DNA of 64,000 nucleotides from CAZNSX01 sp964575845 (GTDB lineage Bacteria > UBA8248 > CAZNSX01), in the NCBI GenBank assembly GCA_964575845.1, contig CAZNSX010000002.1:434001-498000 (forward strand), in the 5' to 3' direction. A model generated the notes under the pieces. That model was not told the DNA's origin, searched no databases, and saw only the letters and a list, made by a program, of their open reading frames with translations. Positions 43,333 through 52,639 of this stretch are shown here, piece by piece; the stretch's first letter is position 1, and every line of letters starts with the position of its first letter. The position numbers and the translations under genes were made by a program.

Positions 43333-44343
43333 ATGAGTAGGCGAATAGCCGTTATGATCACTGCGTTATTCTTTGCGGCATCGCTTCTTGGGTTTGCCGC
43401 CCTCCCGGGCGCTCAAGCCCAGGAGATAACCCGCATCACCGTGGGAGGAAGCGGCCCCGGCGCTACTGCCTACATCCTGGCGGGGGGTCTCGCCGAGCTC
43501 ATCAACACGAAGATCAACCACCCCAAGTTGCGCATAACCGCCCAGACCACACGGGGTTTTGTCGAGAACCAGAGGCTAGTTGATAGCGGCCAGATGGACA
43601 TGGGCATGAGTTCCGCGCCTCTTCTCTATGCCCACGAAAGGGGACAGGCGCCCTTCAAGGAGAAGGCTAAGAACATCCGCGTGGGCATTCCTGTGGGCAC
43701 CTCCGCCCACCAGTGGGCGACCTTCGCCGGGACCGGCATCAAGACCATTTATGACCTTGCCGGAAAGCGGGTCAGCATCGGGCCCAGGGGCAGCTCGACC
43801 GCCGTTCAGTCGGAGCGTACACTCAGAGAGTATGGCGTCTGGGATAAGGTCAAGGTGAACCGGCTGAGGTGGGATGAGGCCGCACGTGCGCTTCAGGACG
43901 GCAAGCTCGACGCCTATGGGGTCACCTCGACCCTGCCCACCCCATCGGTCGTGGAGACCGCGGCCCAGGGCGAGCTATATCTCATCCCCATTGAGAAGGA
44001 CAAACTTGATTCTCTGAAAAAGAAGTTCCCGGGCTACTCCTCCTTCACGCTCAAGGCCGGCACCTACCAGGGGCAGAAGGGGGACGTCCTTTGCCTGGGC
44101 TATAACTTCTACCTCATAGCCAATAAGGATGTGCCAGATTGGGTGATCTACGACATCAACTCGGCTCTGCTTGACCCCAAATGGCAGCCCTTCCTTTTGA
44201 GCCTGCCCACAAAGGGTTACGCAGCCCTTGAATTCGCCCCCGACTTTGAGATGCTCTCCCTCATTGGCATGCCTATTCACCCGGGTAATGCCAAGTACTG
44301 GAAGGAGAAGGGGGTGGAGATCCCGGCGAACATCATGCCCTGA
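43333..44343 (+). CDS. TRAP transporter solute receptor, TAXI family
   Basis: 336 aa exported receptor: signal peptide about 1-31 (SRR, hydrophobic core, AQA-QE), then ITVGGSGPGATAYILAGGLAELI and DMGMSSAPLLYAHERG, the TAXI-type ligand fold. TAXI receptors feed fused TRAP permeases and have been tied to glutamate, 2-oxoglutarate and C4 acids. The ATG at 43333 has GGAGGG six bases upstream. A strong hairpin separates it from the permease gene. Confidence 0.92.
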   Translation: MSRRIAVMITALFFAASLLGFAALPGAQAQEITRITVGGSGPGATAYILAGGLAELINTKINHPKLRITAQTTRGFVENQRLVDSGQMDMGMSSAPLLYAHERGQAPFKEKAKNIRVGIPVGTSAHQWATFAGTGIKTIYDLAGKRVSIGPRGSSTAVQSERTLREYGVWDKVKVNRLRWDEAARALQDGKLDAYGVTSTLPTPSVVETAAQGELYLIPIEKDKLDSLKKKFPGYSSFTLKAGTYQGQKGDVLCLGYNFYLIANKDVPDWVIYDINSALLDPKWQPFLLSLPTKGYAALEFAPDFEMLSLIGMPIHPGNAKYWKEKGVEIPANIMP

Positions 44344-44362
44344 AGGGGCTATCTCTTTGAGA

Positions 44363-44394
44363 GGAAGGCGGGTGGGTCACCCCGCCCGCCTTCC
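44363..44394 (+). terminator. Hairpin between TAXI receptor and TRAP permease genes
   Basis: A 14-bp stem (44363-44376 with 44381-44394, GGAAGGCGGG core, one G-U pair) and a four-base loop. No T-tract. It begins 20 bases after the receptor stop and ends 20 bases before the permease ATG. Confidence 0.58.
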
Positions 44395-44414
44395 ACATGA
44401 TCAGGGGTGATAGC

Positions 44415-46385
44415 ATGGCCGAGAGGGGTAAGGCTTCCCCAATCAAAATAGGCTTCCGGTGGCTCATGGGGGCGGATATGCCGGGGGAGCGTCAGCTCAG
44501 CGGGAAGACCTCCAAGGTCTTCTCCGTCATTGCGGCGACCTTCTCCCTCTTCTACATCTACTCGGCCGTTGCCATCGTCCCCTTCTTCATATTCCTGAGC
44601 ATGTACATCCTCTTCACGGGAGTTCTTGTCTTCCTGCTCTATCCCGCCACAAAGAAGTCGCCCAAAGGGCGCGTCACCTGGGTGGACCTCATCTTCATCG
44701 GCCTGTCGGTCGCCACCATTGCCTATTTCATATTTGCCTATGAGGCCATGGAGGAGCGGATGGGGTACGTAACGGCGCCCGACCTCATCTTCGGCCTCAT
44801 CTCCATCCTCATCTCCCTTGAGATCTGCCGTCGGGTTCTGGGGCCAATGCTGCCCACCCTGGGCCTCCTCTTCCTGCTCTATTGCTATTTGGGCCCCTAC
44901 TTCCCGGGTGAGCTGCAGCATAAGGGCTTCTGGATCTCGCGGATCGTTTCTTATAATTACAGCGAGAGCGGCATCTTCGGCGTGGTGTGTCGGGTGTACG
45001 CTACCTTCGTGCTTCTCTTCATCATCTACGGGGCCTTCCTCCAGAAGTCGAAGGTGGGTGATTTCTTCATCGACCTGGCCTTCTCCCTGGTCGGCCGCAC
45101 CACTGGCGGTGCGGCGAAAGCCTCGGTGCTCTCAAGCGGCATGGTGGGCACGGTGCTGGGAAGCGGCGCGGCCAACATCGTCATTACCGGAAGCTTCACA
45201 ATCCCCCTGATGAAGCGGGGCGGCTATCGTCCCGCCTTTGCCTCGGCCACAGAGGCCGTGGCCTCGCTGGGGGGCATGCTCATGCCTCCGGTGATGGGTG
45301 CGGCGGCCTTCGTGTTGGCCGCCTTCACGAACACCTCTTACCTGACAGTTTGCGCGGTTTCAGTGGTGCCGGCTATCCTCTACTATATCTCCCTCTATTT
45401 TGCCGTGCACTTCGAGGCCTGCAAGATGGGCATCAGGGGGCTGCCGAAGGAGGAGCTCCCCGATTTCTGGAAAACCTTCAAGCGGGGGTGGCACCTGCTG
45501 ATCCCTCTCATGGTTCTGGTGGCGCTCCTCATAGCGCGCTACTCCCCTTACCTGGCGGCATTCTGGTCCATAATCGCCTGTCTGGGCGTGGCCTCAATAA
45601 AGAAGGAAACCCGGCTCTACCCGCGCGATATCTGGGACGCCCTGGTAATGGGGGCCAGGAACTCCCTCATCGTCGGCTGCACGGCGGGCGTAATGGGCGT
45701 CGTCCTCTCGGGAGTCCTCCTCCCTGGGCTCGCCCTCAAGTTCTCCTCCCTTGTGCTCTCCTACTCTTACGGACTTCTTCCCATGGCAATCATCATGGTC
45801 ATCATTGCCTCCTACGTGCTGGGCATGGGGATGACCATTACGGCCTCCTACATCGTGCTCTCCATACTGGCCGCACCGGCGCTCATGGAATTCGGCATGC
45901 CCATACTTATGGCTCACCTGATAATCCTCTGGTACAGCCAGGACGCCACCATAACGCCTCCCTTCTGCCTCTCGGCGTTCATAGCGGCGGGAATTGGCGG
46001 CGCCGACCCGATGCGCACGGGCTTCATCTCGCTCAGGCTCGCTAAGGCCCTCTATATCATTCCCTTCCTCTTCGTATATACCCCTCTTCTTATGCTGAGC
46101 GGGACCTGGCCGGAGATAATCGCCACCTGGCTGAGTTGCGCCCTGGGCCTCGTGTGTGCCACCTCTGTGCTGGAGCTCTACCTCTTCCGCCGCACGACCC
46201 TCTTTGAGACAATTTGTCTCGGGATTGCGGCTTTCATCCTCTTCATCCCCAGCTACTGGTATGACCTGCTGGGCTTGGCCATCTTCGGCTCGGTGGTACT
46301 CATGCAGCGCGCCTATTGGCGGGAACCGGCCCTGGCGAGGGAGGCCGTGGAGGGCTCGGCTGACCCCCCCGGGCCTTCTAATTGA
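44415..46385 (+). CDS. TRAP transporter fused permease (4TM/12TM)
   Basis: 656 aa integral membrane protein with about 16 to 18 hydrophobic segments. It is a DctQ-DctM fusion, as is usual for TAXI systems. The large-subunit signature lies in the middle (LSSGMVGTVLGSGAANIVITGSFTIPLM, with GGMLMPPVMGAAAF) and a second GMGMTITASYIVL repeat later. Uses the Na+ or H+ gradient to import the acid delivered by the receptor. ATG at 44415 with AGGGGTG upstream; 44397 is an alternative. Confidence 0.93.
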   Translation: MAERGKASPIKIGFRWLMGADMPGERQLSGKTSKVFSVIAATFSLFYIYSAVAIVPFFIFLSMYILFTGVLVFLLYPATKKSPKGRVTWVDLIFIGLSVATIAYFIFAYEAMEERMGYVTAPDLIFGLISILISLEICRRVLGPMLPTLGLLFLLYCYLGPYFPGELQHKGFWISRIVSYNYSESGIFGVVCRVYATFVLLFIIYGAFLQKSKVGDFFIDLAFSLVGRTTGGAAKASVLSSGMVGTVLGSGAANIVITGSFTIPLMKRGGYRPAFASATEAVASLGGMLMPPVMGAAAFVLAAFTNTSYLTVCAVSVVPAILYYISLYFAVHFEACKMGIRGLPKEELPDFWKTFKRGWHLLIPLMVLVALLIARYSPYLAAFWSIIACLGVASIKKETRLYPRDIWDALVMGARNSLIVGCTAGVMGVVLSGVLLPGLALKFSSLVLSYSYGLLPMAIIMVIIASYVLGMGMTITASYIVLSILAAPALMEFGMPILMAHLIILWYSQDATITPPFCLSAFIAAGIGGADPMRTGFISLRLAKALYIIPFLFVYTPLLMLSGTWPEIIATWLSCALGLVCATSVLELYLFRRTTLFETICLGIAAFILFIPSYWYDLLGLAIFGSVVLMQRAYWREPALAREAVEGSADPPGPSN

Positions 46386-46462
46386 GTCCCTCTGTCTGCT
46401 TGGTAACTTGGGGCCGGTCTGGCCATGGTTAGGAGCGCTGCTGGGGTGAACCTGAGGGCTGC

Positions 46463-48187
46463 TTAAGCCTTACGCCTCTCTGCTGTTTGCCTTTCATCAA
46501 CTTCAAGCGGGCTGTCTCTTATTATTACGCCGTAATCTCTCTCGGCATCCTCTATGGAAATATATTCCTTTCGCACATCCTCAAGCACTCGTGATGGCTC
46601 GCGCCTCAAGGGGTCTCCGTATCCACCGCCTCCGGGGGATTCCAGCAGGATGGCTTCTCCGGCCTCCAGGCGAACTCCGCTCGCTTTTGTCAAATGAGGT
46701 GGGACGAGAGGGCCTGATTTTTTCAGGAATGTGACCTTGTTCTTTTTGGCTTCTCTCCCGCCCAGGATACCGAAGGGCGCAAAGCGGCCCCTATCGCCCA
46801 TGACGCTCACCTCGGCTTCGCCCCGGAGGATCTCAACCTCATACACACTGCCGAACCCACCCCGCCTCCACCCGGGACCGGCGGAGTTCTCCCGCAGCGC
46901 GAAACGCCTGAAGAGCAATGGATAGCGATGCTCTATGACCTCTATGGGCAGCGTTTTTGCCACGCTGCTCAGGGTGGACCCGTGGGTCAGCCCATCGTGG
47001 GCGCTCCCGCCGCCATAGCCGCCGCCCAGGAAGGTGTAGATCACCCACCTTCCCTCTTCCCGGTGGACACCGCTCACCGTCAGGTTATTGCTTGTGGAGA
47101 AGGCGGCCGCGAAGACCCTTTCGGGGATGGCGGCGCTAAGGGCCCCGAAGACGACATCGTTTACCCGGTGAGTCGTCTCCACAAAGCCGCAGCAGGGGCT
47201 TGGCGGCTTCGCGTTCAGAAAGCATCCCTTGGGTATGTGGAACCGAATGGGAGCAAAACACCCTGAGTTGATGGGCACTTCCGGGAAGAGGTGCTTGATG
47301 GCAACGTAGCAGGCCGTTTTGGTACAACCGGCTGCTATGTTCAGGGGGCCTCTGCACGCGGGGGAGGTGCCGCTGAAATCGAGAAACAGCTCATCTCCTT
47401 CCACCTTGATCTTGAGCGCCATCTTGAGTGGTTCGTTATCGATCCCGTCGCTATCCATATAGTCCACGCAGCTATACTCGCCATCGGGTATGGCCGTGAT
47501 GTGGTCCCGCATAAGGCCTTCGGAGTATCTCTTGAGGGCCTTTATGCACTTTTCGACGACCTCGGCTCCGTACTTATCCAGGATCCCATCCAACCTCTCC
47601 CCGCCCACGTGAAGGGCGTTTACCTGGGCCATCATATCTCCATACACTTCCCCGGGCAGGCGAAGGTTGGCCATTATGAGGTCGAAAAGGGAGCGGTCGA
47701 GCTTCTCCCCGCTGAAGAGCTTGACCGGGGGAATTCTTATGCCCTCCTGGTAGTATTCCGTGGCATCTATGACGTATCCTCCCGGGTTTCTTCCCCCGAT
47801 GTCGATCCAGTGGCCGGTGTTGGCCAGATAGGCAAAATGCTTTCCGCGATGAAAATAGGGGGCGATGAGTTTGACGTCCATCAGGTGGGTGCCGCCGACG
47901 TAGGGGTCGTTCACTATGAAGATGTCGCCGGGTGCCATCTCTTCTCCAGGCACACGGTTGACGAGAGCCTGCACAGTGAACTGCATGGCCCCCACGAAGT
48001 TCGGGAGCCCCTCCTCACCCTGCACTATCACTTCCCCCGTTGCGGGGTGATAGATGCCACTGGCCCGGTCCTGACCCTCGCTGATCACCGGGGAGAAGGC
48101 GGAACGCATCAGGGTGGAGTCCATCTCTGCGGCCACTCGCTCGAGCGCGCCCCTGAGGACAGCAAGTGTCGTGGGATCCAAGCTCAC
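46463..48187 (-). CDS. Hydantoinase B/oxoprolinase family protein (pair 1)
   Basis: 574 aa HyuB-type subunit: DPTTLAVLRGALERVAAEMDSTLMRSAFS at the start, DPYVGGTHLMDVKLI, FLDFSGTSPACRGPLN and the C-terminal SPGGGGYGDPLRREPS. It works with HyuA in ATP-dependent hydrolysis of cyclic amides (N-methylhydantoin, 5-oxoproline) or in acetone-type carboxylation. Overlaps its HyuA partner by four bases. Last gene of the minus-strand catabolic run. Confidence 0.92.
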   Translation of the reverse strand: MSLDPTTLAVLRGALERVAAEMDSTLMRSAFSPVISEGQDRASGIYHPATGEVIVQGEEGLPNFVGAMQFTVQALVNRVPGEEMAPGDIFIVNDPYVGGTHLMDVKLIAPYFHRGKHFAYLANTGHWIDIGGRNPGGYVIDATEYYQEGIRIPPVKLFSGEKLDRSLFDLIMANLRLPGEVYGDMMAQVNALHVGGERLDGILDKYGAEVVEKCIKALKRYSEGLMRDHITAIPDGEYSCVDYMDSDGIDNEPLKMALKIKVEGDELFLDFSGTSPACRGPLNIAAGCTKTACYVAIKHLFPEVPINSGCFAPIRFHIPKGCFLNAKPPSPCCGFVETTHRVNDVVFGALSAAIPERVFAAAFSTSNNLTVSGVHREEGRWVIYTFLGGGYGGGSAHDGLTHGSTLSSVAKTLPIEVIEHRYPLLFRRFALRENSAGPGWRRGGFGSVYEVEILRGEAEVSVMGDRGRFAPFGILGGREAKKNKVTFLKKSGPLVPPHLTKASGVRLEAGEAILLESPGGGGYGDPLRREPSRVLEDVRKEYISIEDAERDYGVIIRDSPLEVDERQTAERRKA

Positions 48188-50217
48188 TCGGTCACCCTGA
48201 GAATGAGATTGCCGAATCGGTCGGTGAAGAGTTCGGCGGAGGGTGTCAGAAGCACAGTCGTGTCCGGCTGCTCGATGAGCGCGGGCCCAAGGATTTTCAC
48301 CCCGGCGGGAAGCCCTTCCCTCTGGTAGATGGGGGTGCTTACGAACTCACCATCAAAATAAACGGGGCGCTCACTGAGGAGTGCCTCATCCAGTGATGTT
48401 CCGGCTGGAGCGGAAAGGACATCTGTTTTCGGCCTGCTCCCGATGACGGTGGTCCGGAGATTCACAAGGAATATGGGAGTTCCCTCCAGGACTCTGCCGT
48501 ACCGGCGGCGGTAGGATTCCTCGAATGAGGCTCGCATCGTGCCCGGCGTTAAGGTCCCTCCACCCAGCGAAACGCGGATGGGATGCGTTTGGCTCTTGTA
48601 AGCCATGTCCGCCTCAAAGGCGGTGTGAAGGGAAACGGTGGGAATTTTCTCCTCCTCTATGAGTCTTTTCCCTTGTTCTTCTTGGTTTTTGAGAATTTCC
48701 TCTACCCTTCTGCACTCAAGGGCATCGAGCAGCTGGTTCACCGTCTGCACGAAGTCATGCTGGACGTCAGCCAGCACACATCCCATGGCTGAGGTGATGC
48801 CAGGATAGGGCGGGATGAGGGCGCAATCGATGCGAAGCTCCCTGATCAAGGAGAGGGCGTGCAGGGGACCTGCACCACCGAATGCGAGCAGGCCGAATTC
48901 CCTGGGGTCATGACCCCTCTCTATGGTGGCCAGCCGTATGCTTCCCGCCATCTTATCATCGACAACTCTCACGATCCCCATGGCCGCCTCCTCGATGCTG
49001 AGACCGAGGGGCCGGGCGACCCGCTCTTCGATGGCTCTTCGGGCCAGGTCGACCTTGAGCTCTCCTACTTCCCCGATGGGCCTGCTGGGGTTGATCCGTC
49101 CGAGCACCAGGTTTGCGTCCGTGACGGTGGGTTCCTCACCGCCCTTTCCGTAACAGGCGGGACCGGGGTCGGCGCCCGCGCTCTGGGGCCCCACCTGAAG
49201 CATCCCTCCCCGGTCAACGTGGGCGATGCTCCCCCCCCCGGCACCGATGGCGTTGATATCGACCATCGAGGAGCGGATGGGGAGCCCGTAGTCGAGCTGC
49301 TTCTCCACGGCCAGGCCGGGCCTCCCCCCGAGGATCAGGCTCACATCGAAGCTCGTTCCCCCCATGTCGCAGGAGATGGCGTTCCGGAGGCCCGCCTGCT
49401 GCGCTATGTGGGAAGCGGCGATGGCCCCGGCTGCGGGGCCGGAGAGGACCGTCCTTATGGCCAGGCGCTCCGCCACGCGCTGGGACATGATGCCGCCGTT
49501 CGATTGGATCAGGAGCACGTCCCTTCCATAGCCAGCATGACTCAGCCGTCCGGCGAGGGAGCGCAGATAGCCCCCGATCACCGGCCGGATATAGGCCGTT
49601 GCCACAGCCGTGCTGGTCCGCTCGAATTCCCTGAACTCGGGCAGAACCTCCGAAGAGATGACGATGTGGTCATTGGGCCAGACCCGCCTGAGGGCTTTCA
49701 GCGCTTTCTCCTCGTTGCCGGGATTGGCAAAGGAGTGCAAGAAGGCCACCGCCACCGCCTCCACCCCGGCACCGAGTAGCCTCCGGGCCGTCGCCTCCAC
49801 TTGACTCTCATCCACTTCCTTGAGCACGTTGCCCTCGGCATCGGTTCGCTCATCGACCTCCAACCGAAGGTTCCTGGGAACGAGGGGCTCGAATTCTCCC
49901 ACTAGCCCGTAGGTGCGATGGCGGTCGCGGCGTCTCAACTCCAGGACATCCCTGAAGCCCCTGGTCGTTATGAGGCCCACGCGGGCGCCCTTTCTCTCCA
50001 ATATGGCGTTGGTGGATACCGTGGTCCCGTGGATGAGCGCGAGCGTCTCAGAGAAAGCCACACCCGCAGCTCCTGCGGCGCGGATGAGCCCCAGCGATTG
50101 GTCCTCCGGCGTCGTGGCAACCTTGGCGACGCGGCTCGTGCCTGAGCTCTCCTCCACGGCGATGGCGTCGGTGAAAGTTCCGCCGGTATCGACACCCAAA
50201 AGGTATCGCATAGGCAT
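48184..50217 (-). CDS. Hydantoinase A/oxoprolinase family protein (pair 1)
   Basis: 677 aa HyuA subunit with an actin-like ATPase fold: LLGVDTGGTFTDAIA (phosphate 1), HGTTVSTNAILER, VLSGPAAGAIAASH, DMGGTSFDVSLILGG, and FGGAGPLHALSL. Supplies the ATP-driven carboxylate phosphorylation for the paired HyuB. The second pair at 54-57.7 kb differs clearly in sequence, so the two probably act on different substrates or steps. Confidence 0.93.
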   Translation of the reverse strand: MPMRYLLGVDTGGTFTDAIAVEESSGTSRVAKVATTPEDQSLGLIRAAGAAGVAFSETLALIHGTTVSTNAILERKGARVGLITTRGFRDVLELRRRDRHRTYGLVGEFEPLVPRNLRLEVDERTDAEGNVLKEVDESQVEATARRLLGAGVEAVAVAFLHSFANPGNEEKALKALRRVWPNDHIVISSEVLPEFREFERTSTAVATAYIRPVIGGYLRSLAGRLSHAGYGRDVLLIQSNGGIMSQRVAERLAIRTVLSGPAAGAIAASHIAQQAGLRNAISCDMGGTSFDVSLILGGRPGLAVEKQLDYGLPIRSSMVDINAIGAGGGSIAHVDRGGMLQVGPQSAGADPGPACYGKGGEEPTVTDANLVLGRINPSRPIGEVGELKVDLARRAIEERVARPLGLSIEEAAMGIVRVVDDKMAGSIRLATIERGHDPREFGLLAFGGAGPLHALSLIRELRIDCALIPPYPGITSAMGCVLADVQHDFVQTVNQLLDALECRRVEEILKNQEEQGKRLIEEEKIPTVSLHTAFEADMAYKSQTHPIRVSLGGGTLTPGTMRASFEESYRRRYGRVLEGTPIFLVNLRTTVIGSRPKTDVLSAPAGTSLDEALLSERPVYFDGEFVSTPIYQREGLPAGVKILGPALIEQPDTTVLLTPSAELFTDRFGNLILRVTE

Positions 50218-50226
50218 GGGCCTCTT

Positions 50227-50985
50227 CTAGCCGATGATGGTGCCGCCGTTCACATCCAAAATCACGCCGGTGACCCACCCGGCCTCCTCCGAGACCAGGT
50301 ATCTTATGGCCTCGGCCACATCCTTCGGCTCTCCGAGTCGGGGTATGGCGGCATCTGCGGTCAGGCGCTCCAGGGTTTCAGGGGGAAGGTTTCGATTGAG
50401 CTCTGTGATGACGGTTCCGGGAGCGATGGCGTTGGCCGTGATGCCGCACTCACCGTAGCGCTTTGCGACGCTTCTTGTGAAACCCATTATCCCGGCCTTC
50501 GAAGCGGAGTATGCGACGCTCACCTGGGCACGTCCGTAGCGGCCCGCAATTGAAGCGATGCTGACGATGCGCCCGTACTTCTGCTTCATCATATGAGGCA
50601 GCACGGCTCTCGTGCAGAGATAGACGCTCTTCAGATTAACCGACAACACCCGGTCCCATTCCTCCTCCTCAAGCTCCTCCAGGGGCGTGAGGCTTATCAC
50701 GCCGGCCACGTTGACGAGGATGTCAACCCTGCCGTATTTGCCCATCACCTCTTGCATCATCGGCTCGACGCTCTCCTTCTTTGAAACATCGACGGTCACG
50801 GAGAGCGCGTCGCTTCCCATCTCACGCAGTCTGCCTGCGACCCTTTCGGCATTTTCCCCGATTATGTCGGCCACCACCACATCGGCACCGTCACGGGCGA
50901 GGGTCTCCGCCGTGCACTCGCCTATCCCTCGGCCGGAACCGGTGATCAGGGCGACCCTGCCTTTGAGTCCATTTTCTGCAACCAT
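50227..50985 (-). CDS. Short-chain dehydrogenase/reductase, FabG-like
   Basis: 252 aa. TGSGRGIGECTA, NVAGV, SIASIAGRYG (catalytic Ser), YSASKAG (Tyr/Lys) and ILDVNGGTIIG. Classical NAD(P)-dependent SDR. Nine bases upstream of hyuA pair 1, so most likely part of the same pathway as an alcohol/ketone oxidoreductase. AAGGGGG before the ATG. Confidence 0.9.
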   Translation of the reverse strand: MVAENGLKGRVALITGSGRGIGECTAETLARDGADVVVADIIGENAERVAGRLREMGSDALSVTVDVSKKESVEPMMQEVMGKYGRVDILVNVAGVISLTPLEELEEEEWDRVLSVNLKSVYLCTRAVLPHMMKQKYGRIVSIASIAGRYGRAQVSVAYSASKAGIMGFTRSVAKRYGECGITANAIAPGTVITELNRNLPPETLERLTADAAIPRLGEPKDVAEAIRYLVSEEAGWVTGVILDVNGGTIIG

Positions 50986-51075
50986 TTTTTCCCCCTTATC
51001 GAAAGCATCATAAGGCTCGGATTTGATTATGATCCGGTGGGAAAGAAGCCGCGCGCGTGCCGGCGACCCGAGAAT

Positions 51076-52440
51076 TCAGCCCACGAGATCCGGCCGCAGC
51101 TTTTCGATCGCGGGCCTGATTTCCCGGAGCGCGGCCCGGAAAGCCTTAACGGCTTCTTGCACCTCCTCTTCCCCCATGGGCGTCATGATGTTGAAGAAGC
51201 CGCGGCGCGCCGTGAAGATACCGCGATTTATCAACCCGAGGTGCATGTGGGGCAGAAAGCGCTTCTCGCACTGCATGCTGGCCCTAAAATCTTTAGGTGT
51301 ATGAGGGGAGAAGTGAAGGTTAAGGGATGAGCCCACGCGCGATACACCGCCGAGAACGCCAATTTCGTCGAAGGCTTCAATTAGTCCCCTCTGGAGCCTC
51401 TCGCCCAGGCGGTTCAAGCGGTCGAACACAGATGGGGTGAGTTCCCGCAGCGTGGCTATCCCGGCGGCCATGATTGCGGCGTTTCCATTGAAAGTGCCGG
51501 CATGAATCACGTGGCCGGGTTCTTCGGGGGAGTAAACCTTCATCACGTCTTCCCTGCCGCCGAAAGCTCCCACAGGAAACCCACCCCCTATCATCTTGCC
51601 GAAGGCGGTGAGGTCGGGGATAACCCCATAGTACCCTTGAGCGCCACCTGGCCCCAATCTGAAGCTCTGTACCTCGTCGAAGATAAGGAGAACGTGCCTT
51701 TGCTGAGTTATACGCCGGAGGTGTTGCAAATAGCCGTCGGCCGGCGGGATGACACCCGCCCTTGCCATGTATGGCTCGACGATGAGCGCCGCGAGGGATT
51801 CGCCGTGCGCTCTCGCGACGCGCCCGGCCGCCTCAAAATCGTTGAAGGGAACGAGCAACACATCCTTTGAGACGCTCTGGGGAATTGACGGGTCGGGGAG
51901 GCGGATGAAAGTCTTCGGGTCCAAGTTAAACCCGAGGTTGAACCAGTCGTAACCGCCGTGGTAGGCGCCTTCCACTACGACGACTTTTTCCCTCCCCGTG
52001 AAGGCCCGTGCGGCTTTGATTGCATAGAGGTTGGCCTCAGTGCCCGAGTTGCAGAAGCGCAACTTCTCAAGGGAGGGGTAGCGCTTACAGATCATGCCCG
52101 CCAGCTCGATGACGTTCTCCGTGCAAGCCCCTGGCGAGACCACCGCTTTCAACTGGCGCTCGACGGCCTCGTTGACCTTCGGGTGATTGTGGCCCAGGAT
52201 CATGGAGGTGTAATTTCCGAGAAAGTCCACGAGCACGTTGCCGTCCACATCATGCAGGCGGCAGCCATCGGCGCGCTCGATATAGAGGGGGTGGGGAGAG
52301 AAGTAGGTCGTTGACCTGGTGTTTCCGCCCGGCAGAAATTCTCTTGCCCTTGCGTGCAGTTCAGCGGAGCGTTTCGTCCTGCGGCGATAAGCCTCCTCTA
52401 TGGGCTCTAAGAAGCGCATGAGGAGCTCATTATCGTTCAT
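51076..52440 (-). CDS. Class III aminotransferase, glutamate-1-semialdehyde aminomutase-like
   Basis: 454 aa PLP enzyme: FLPGGNTRSTTYF, VDGNVLVDFLGNYTSMILGHNHP, CNSGTEANLYAIKAARAFTG, LIFDEVQSFRLGPGGAQG, FGKMIGGGFPVGAFGG (PLP Lys) and MTPMGEEEV. Longer than HemL, and no other heme genes are near. A catabolic aminomutase or omega-aminotransferase is therefore more likely. Situated between the dehydrogenase and SDR genes of the hyu region. Confidence 0.88.
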   Translation of the reverse strand: MNDNELLMRFLEPIEEAYRRRTKRSAELHARAREFLPGGNTRSTTYFSPHPLYIERADGCRLHDVDGNVLVDFLGNYTSMILGHNHPKVNEAVERQLKAVVSPGACTENVIELAGMICKRYPSLEKLRFCNSGTEANLYAIKAARAFTGREKVVVVEGAYHGGYDWFNLGFNLDPKTFIRLPDPSIPQSVSKDVLLVPFNDFEAAGRVARAHGESLAALIVEPYMARAGVIPPADGYLQHLRRITQQRHVLLIFDEVQSFRLGPGGAQGYYGVIPDLTAFGKMIGGGFPVGAFGGREDVMKVYSPEEPGHVIHAGTFNGNAAIMAAGIATLRELTPSVFDRLNRLGERLQRGLIEAFDEIGVLGGVSRVGSSLNLHFSPHTPKDFRASMQCEKRFLPHMHLGLINRGIFTARRGFFNIMTPMGEEEVQEAVKAFRAALREIRPAIEKLRPDLVG

Positions 52441-52639
52441 TATCGGCTCCTCCCGAATCGGACTAGAAATTCCTGCGCCGAGGCTTCGGCCATACGGTTT
52501 CGCTCGGGGCTGAAACAGCGTTTTCAGGGAGAGCTATTCAATATTAAAGCCGCCCCTTCACCCAGTCAAGGCGGTCCGGCGAGTAGAGGAATTGTTAGAA
52601 AGTCCATTCCGGCGTCAACCGGAAAGAAGGGTCCTGCCC

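Noticed and set aside
48859..49779. 306-codon plus-strand frame inside hyuA pair 1
   Set aside because: No motif; shadow of the HyuA gene.
51076..52440. Tetrapyrrole hemL
   Set aside because: The fold and motifs are GSAM-like, but the protein is longer than HemL and lies in a hydantoinase-type catabolic run; the symbol was withheld.
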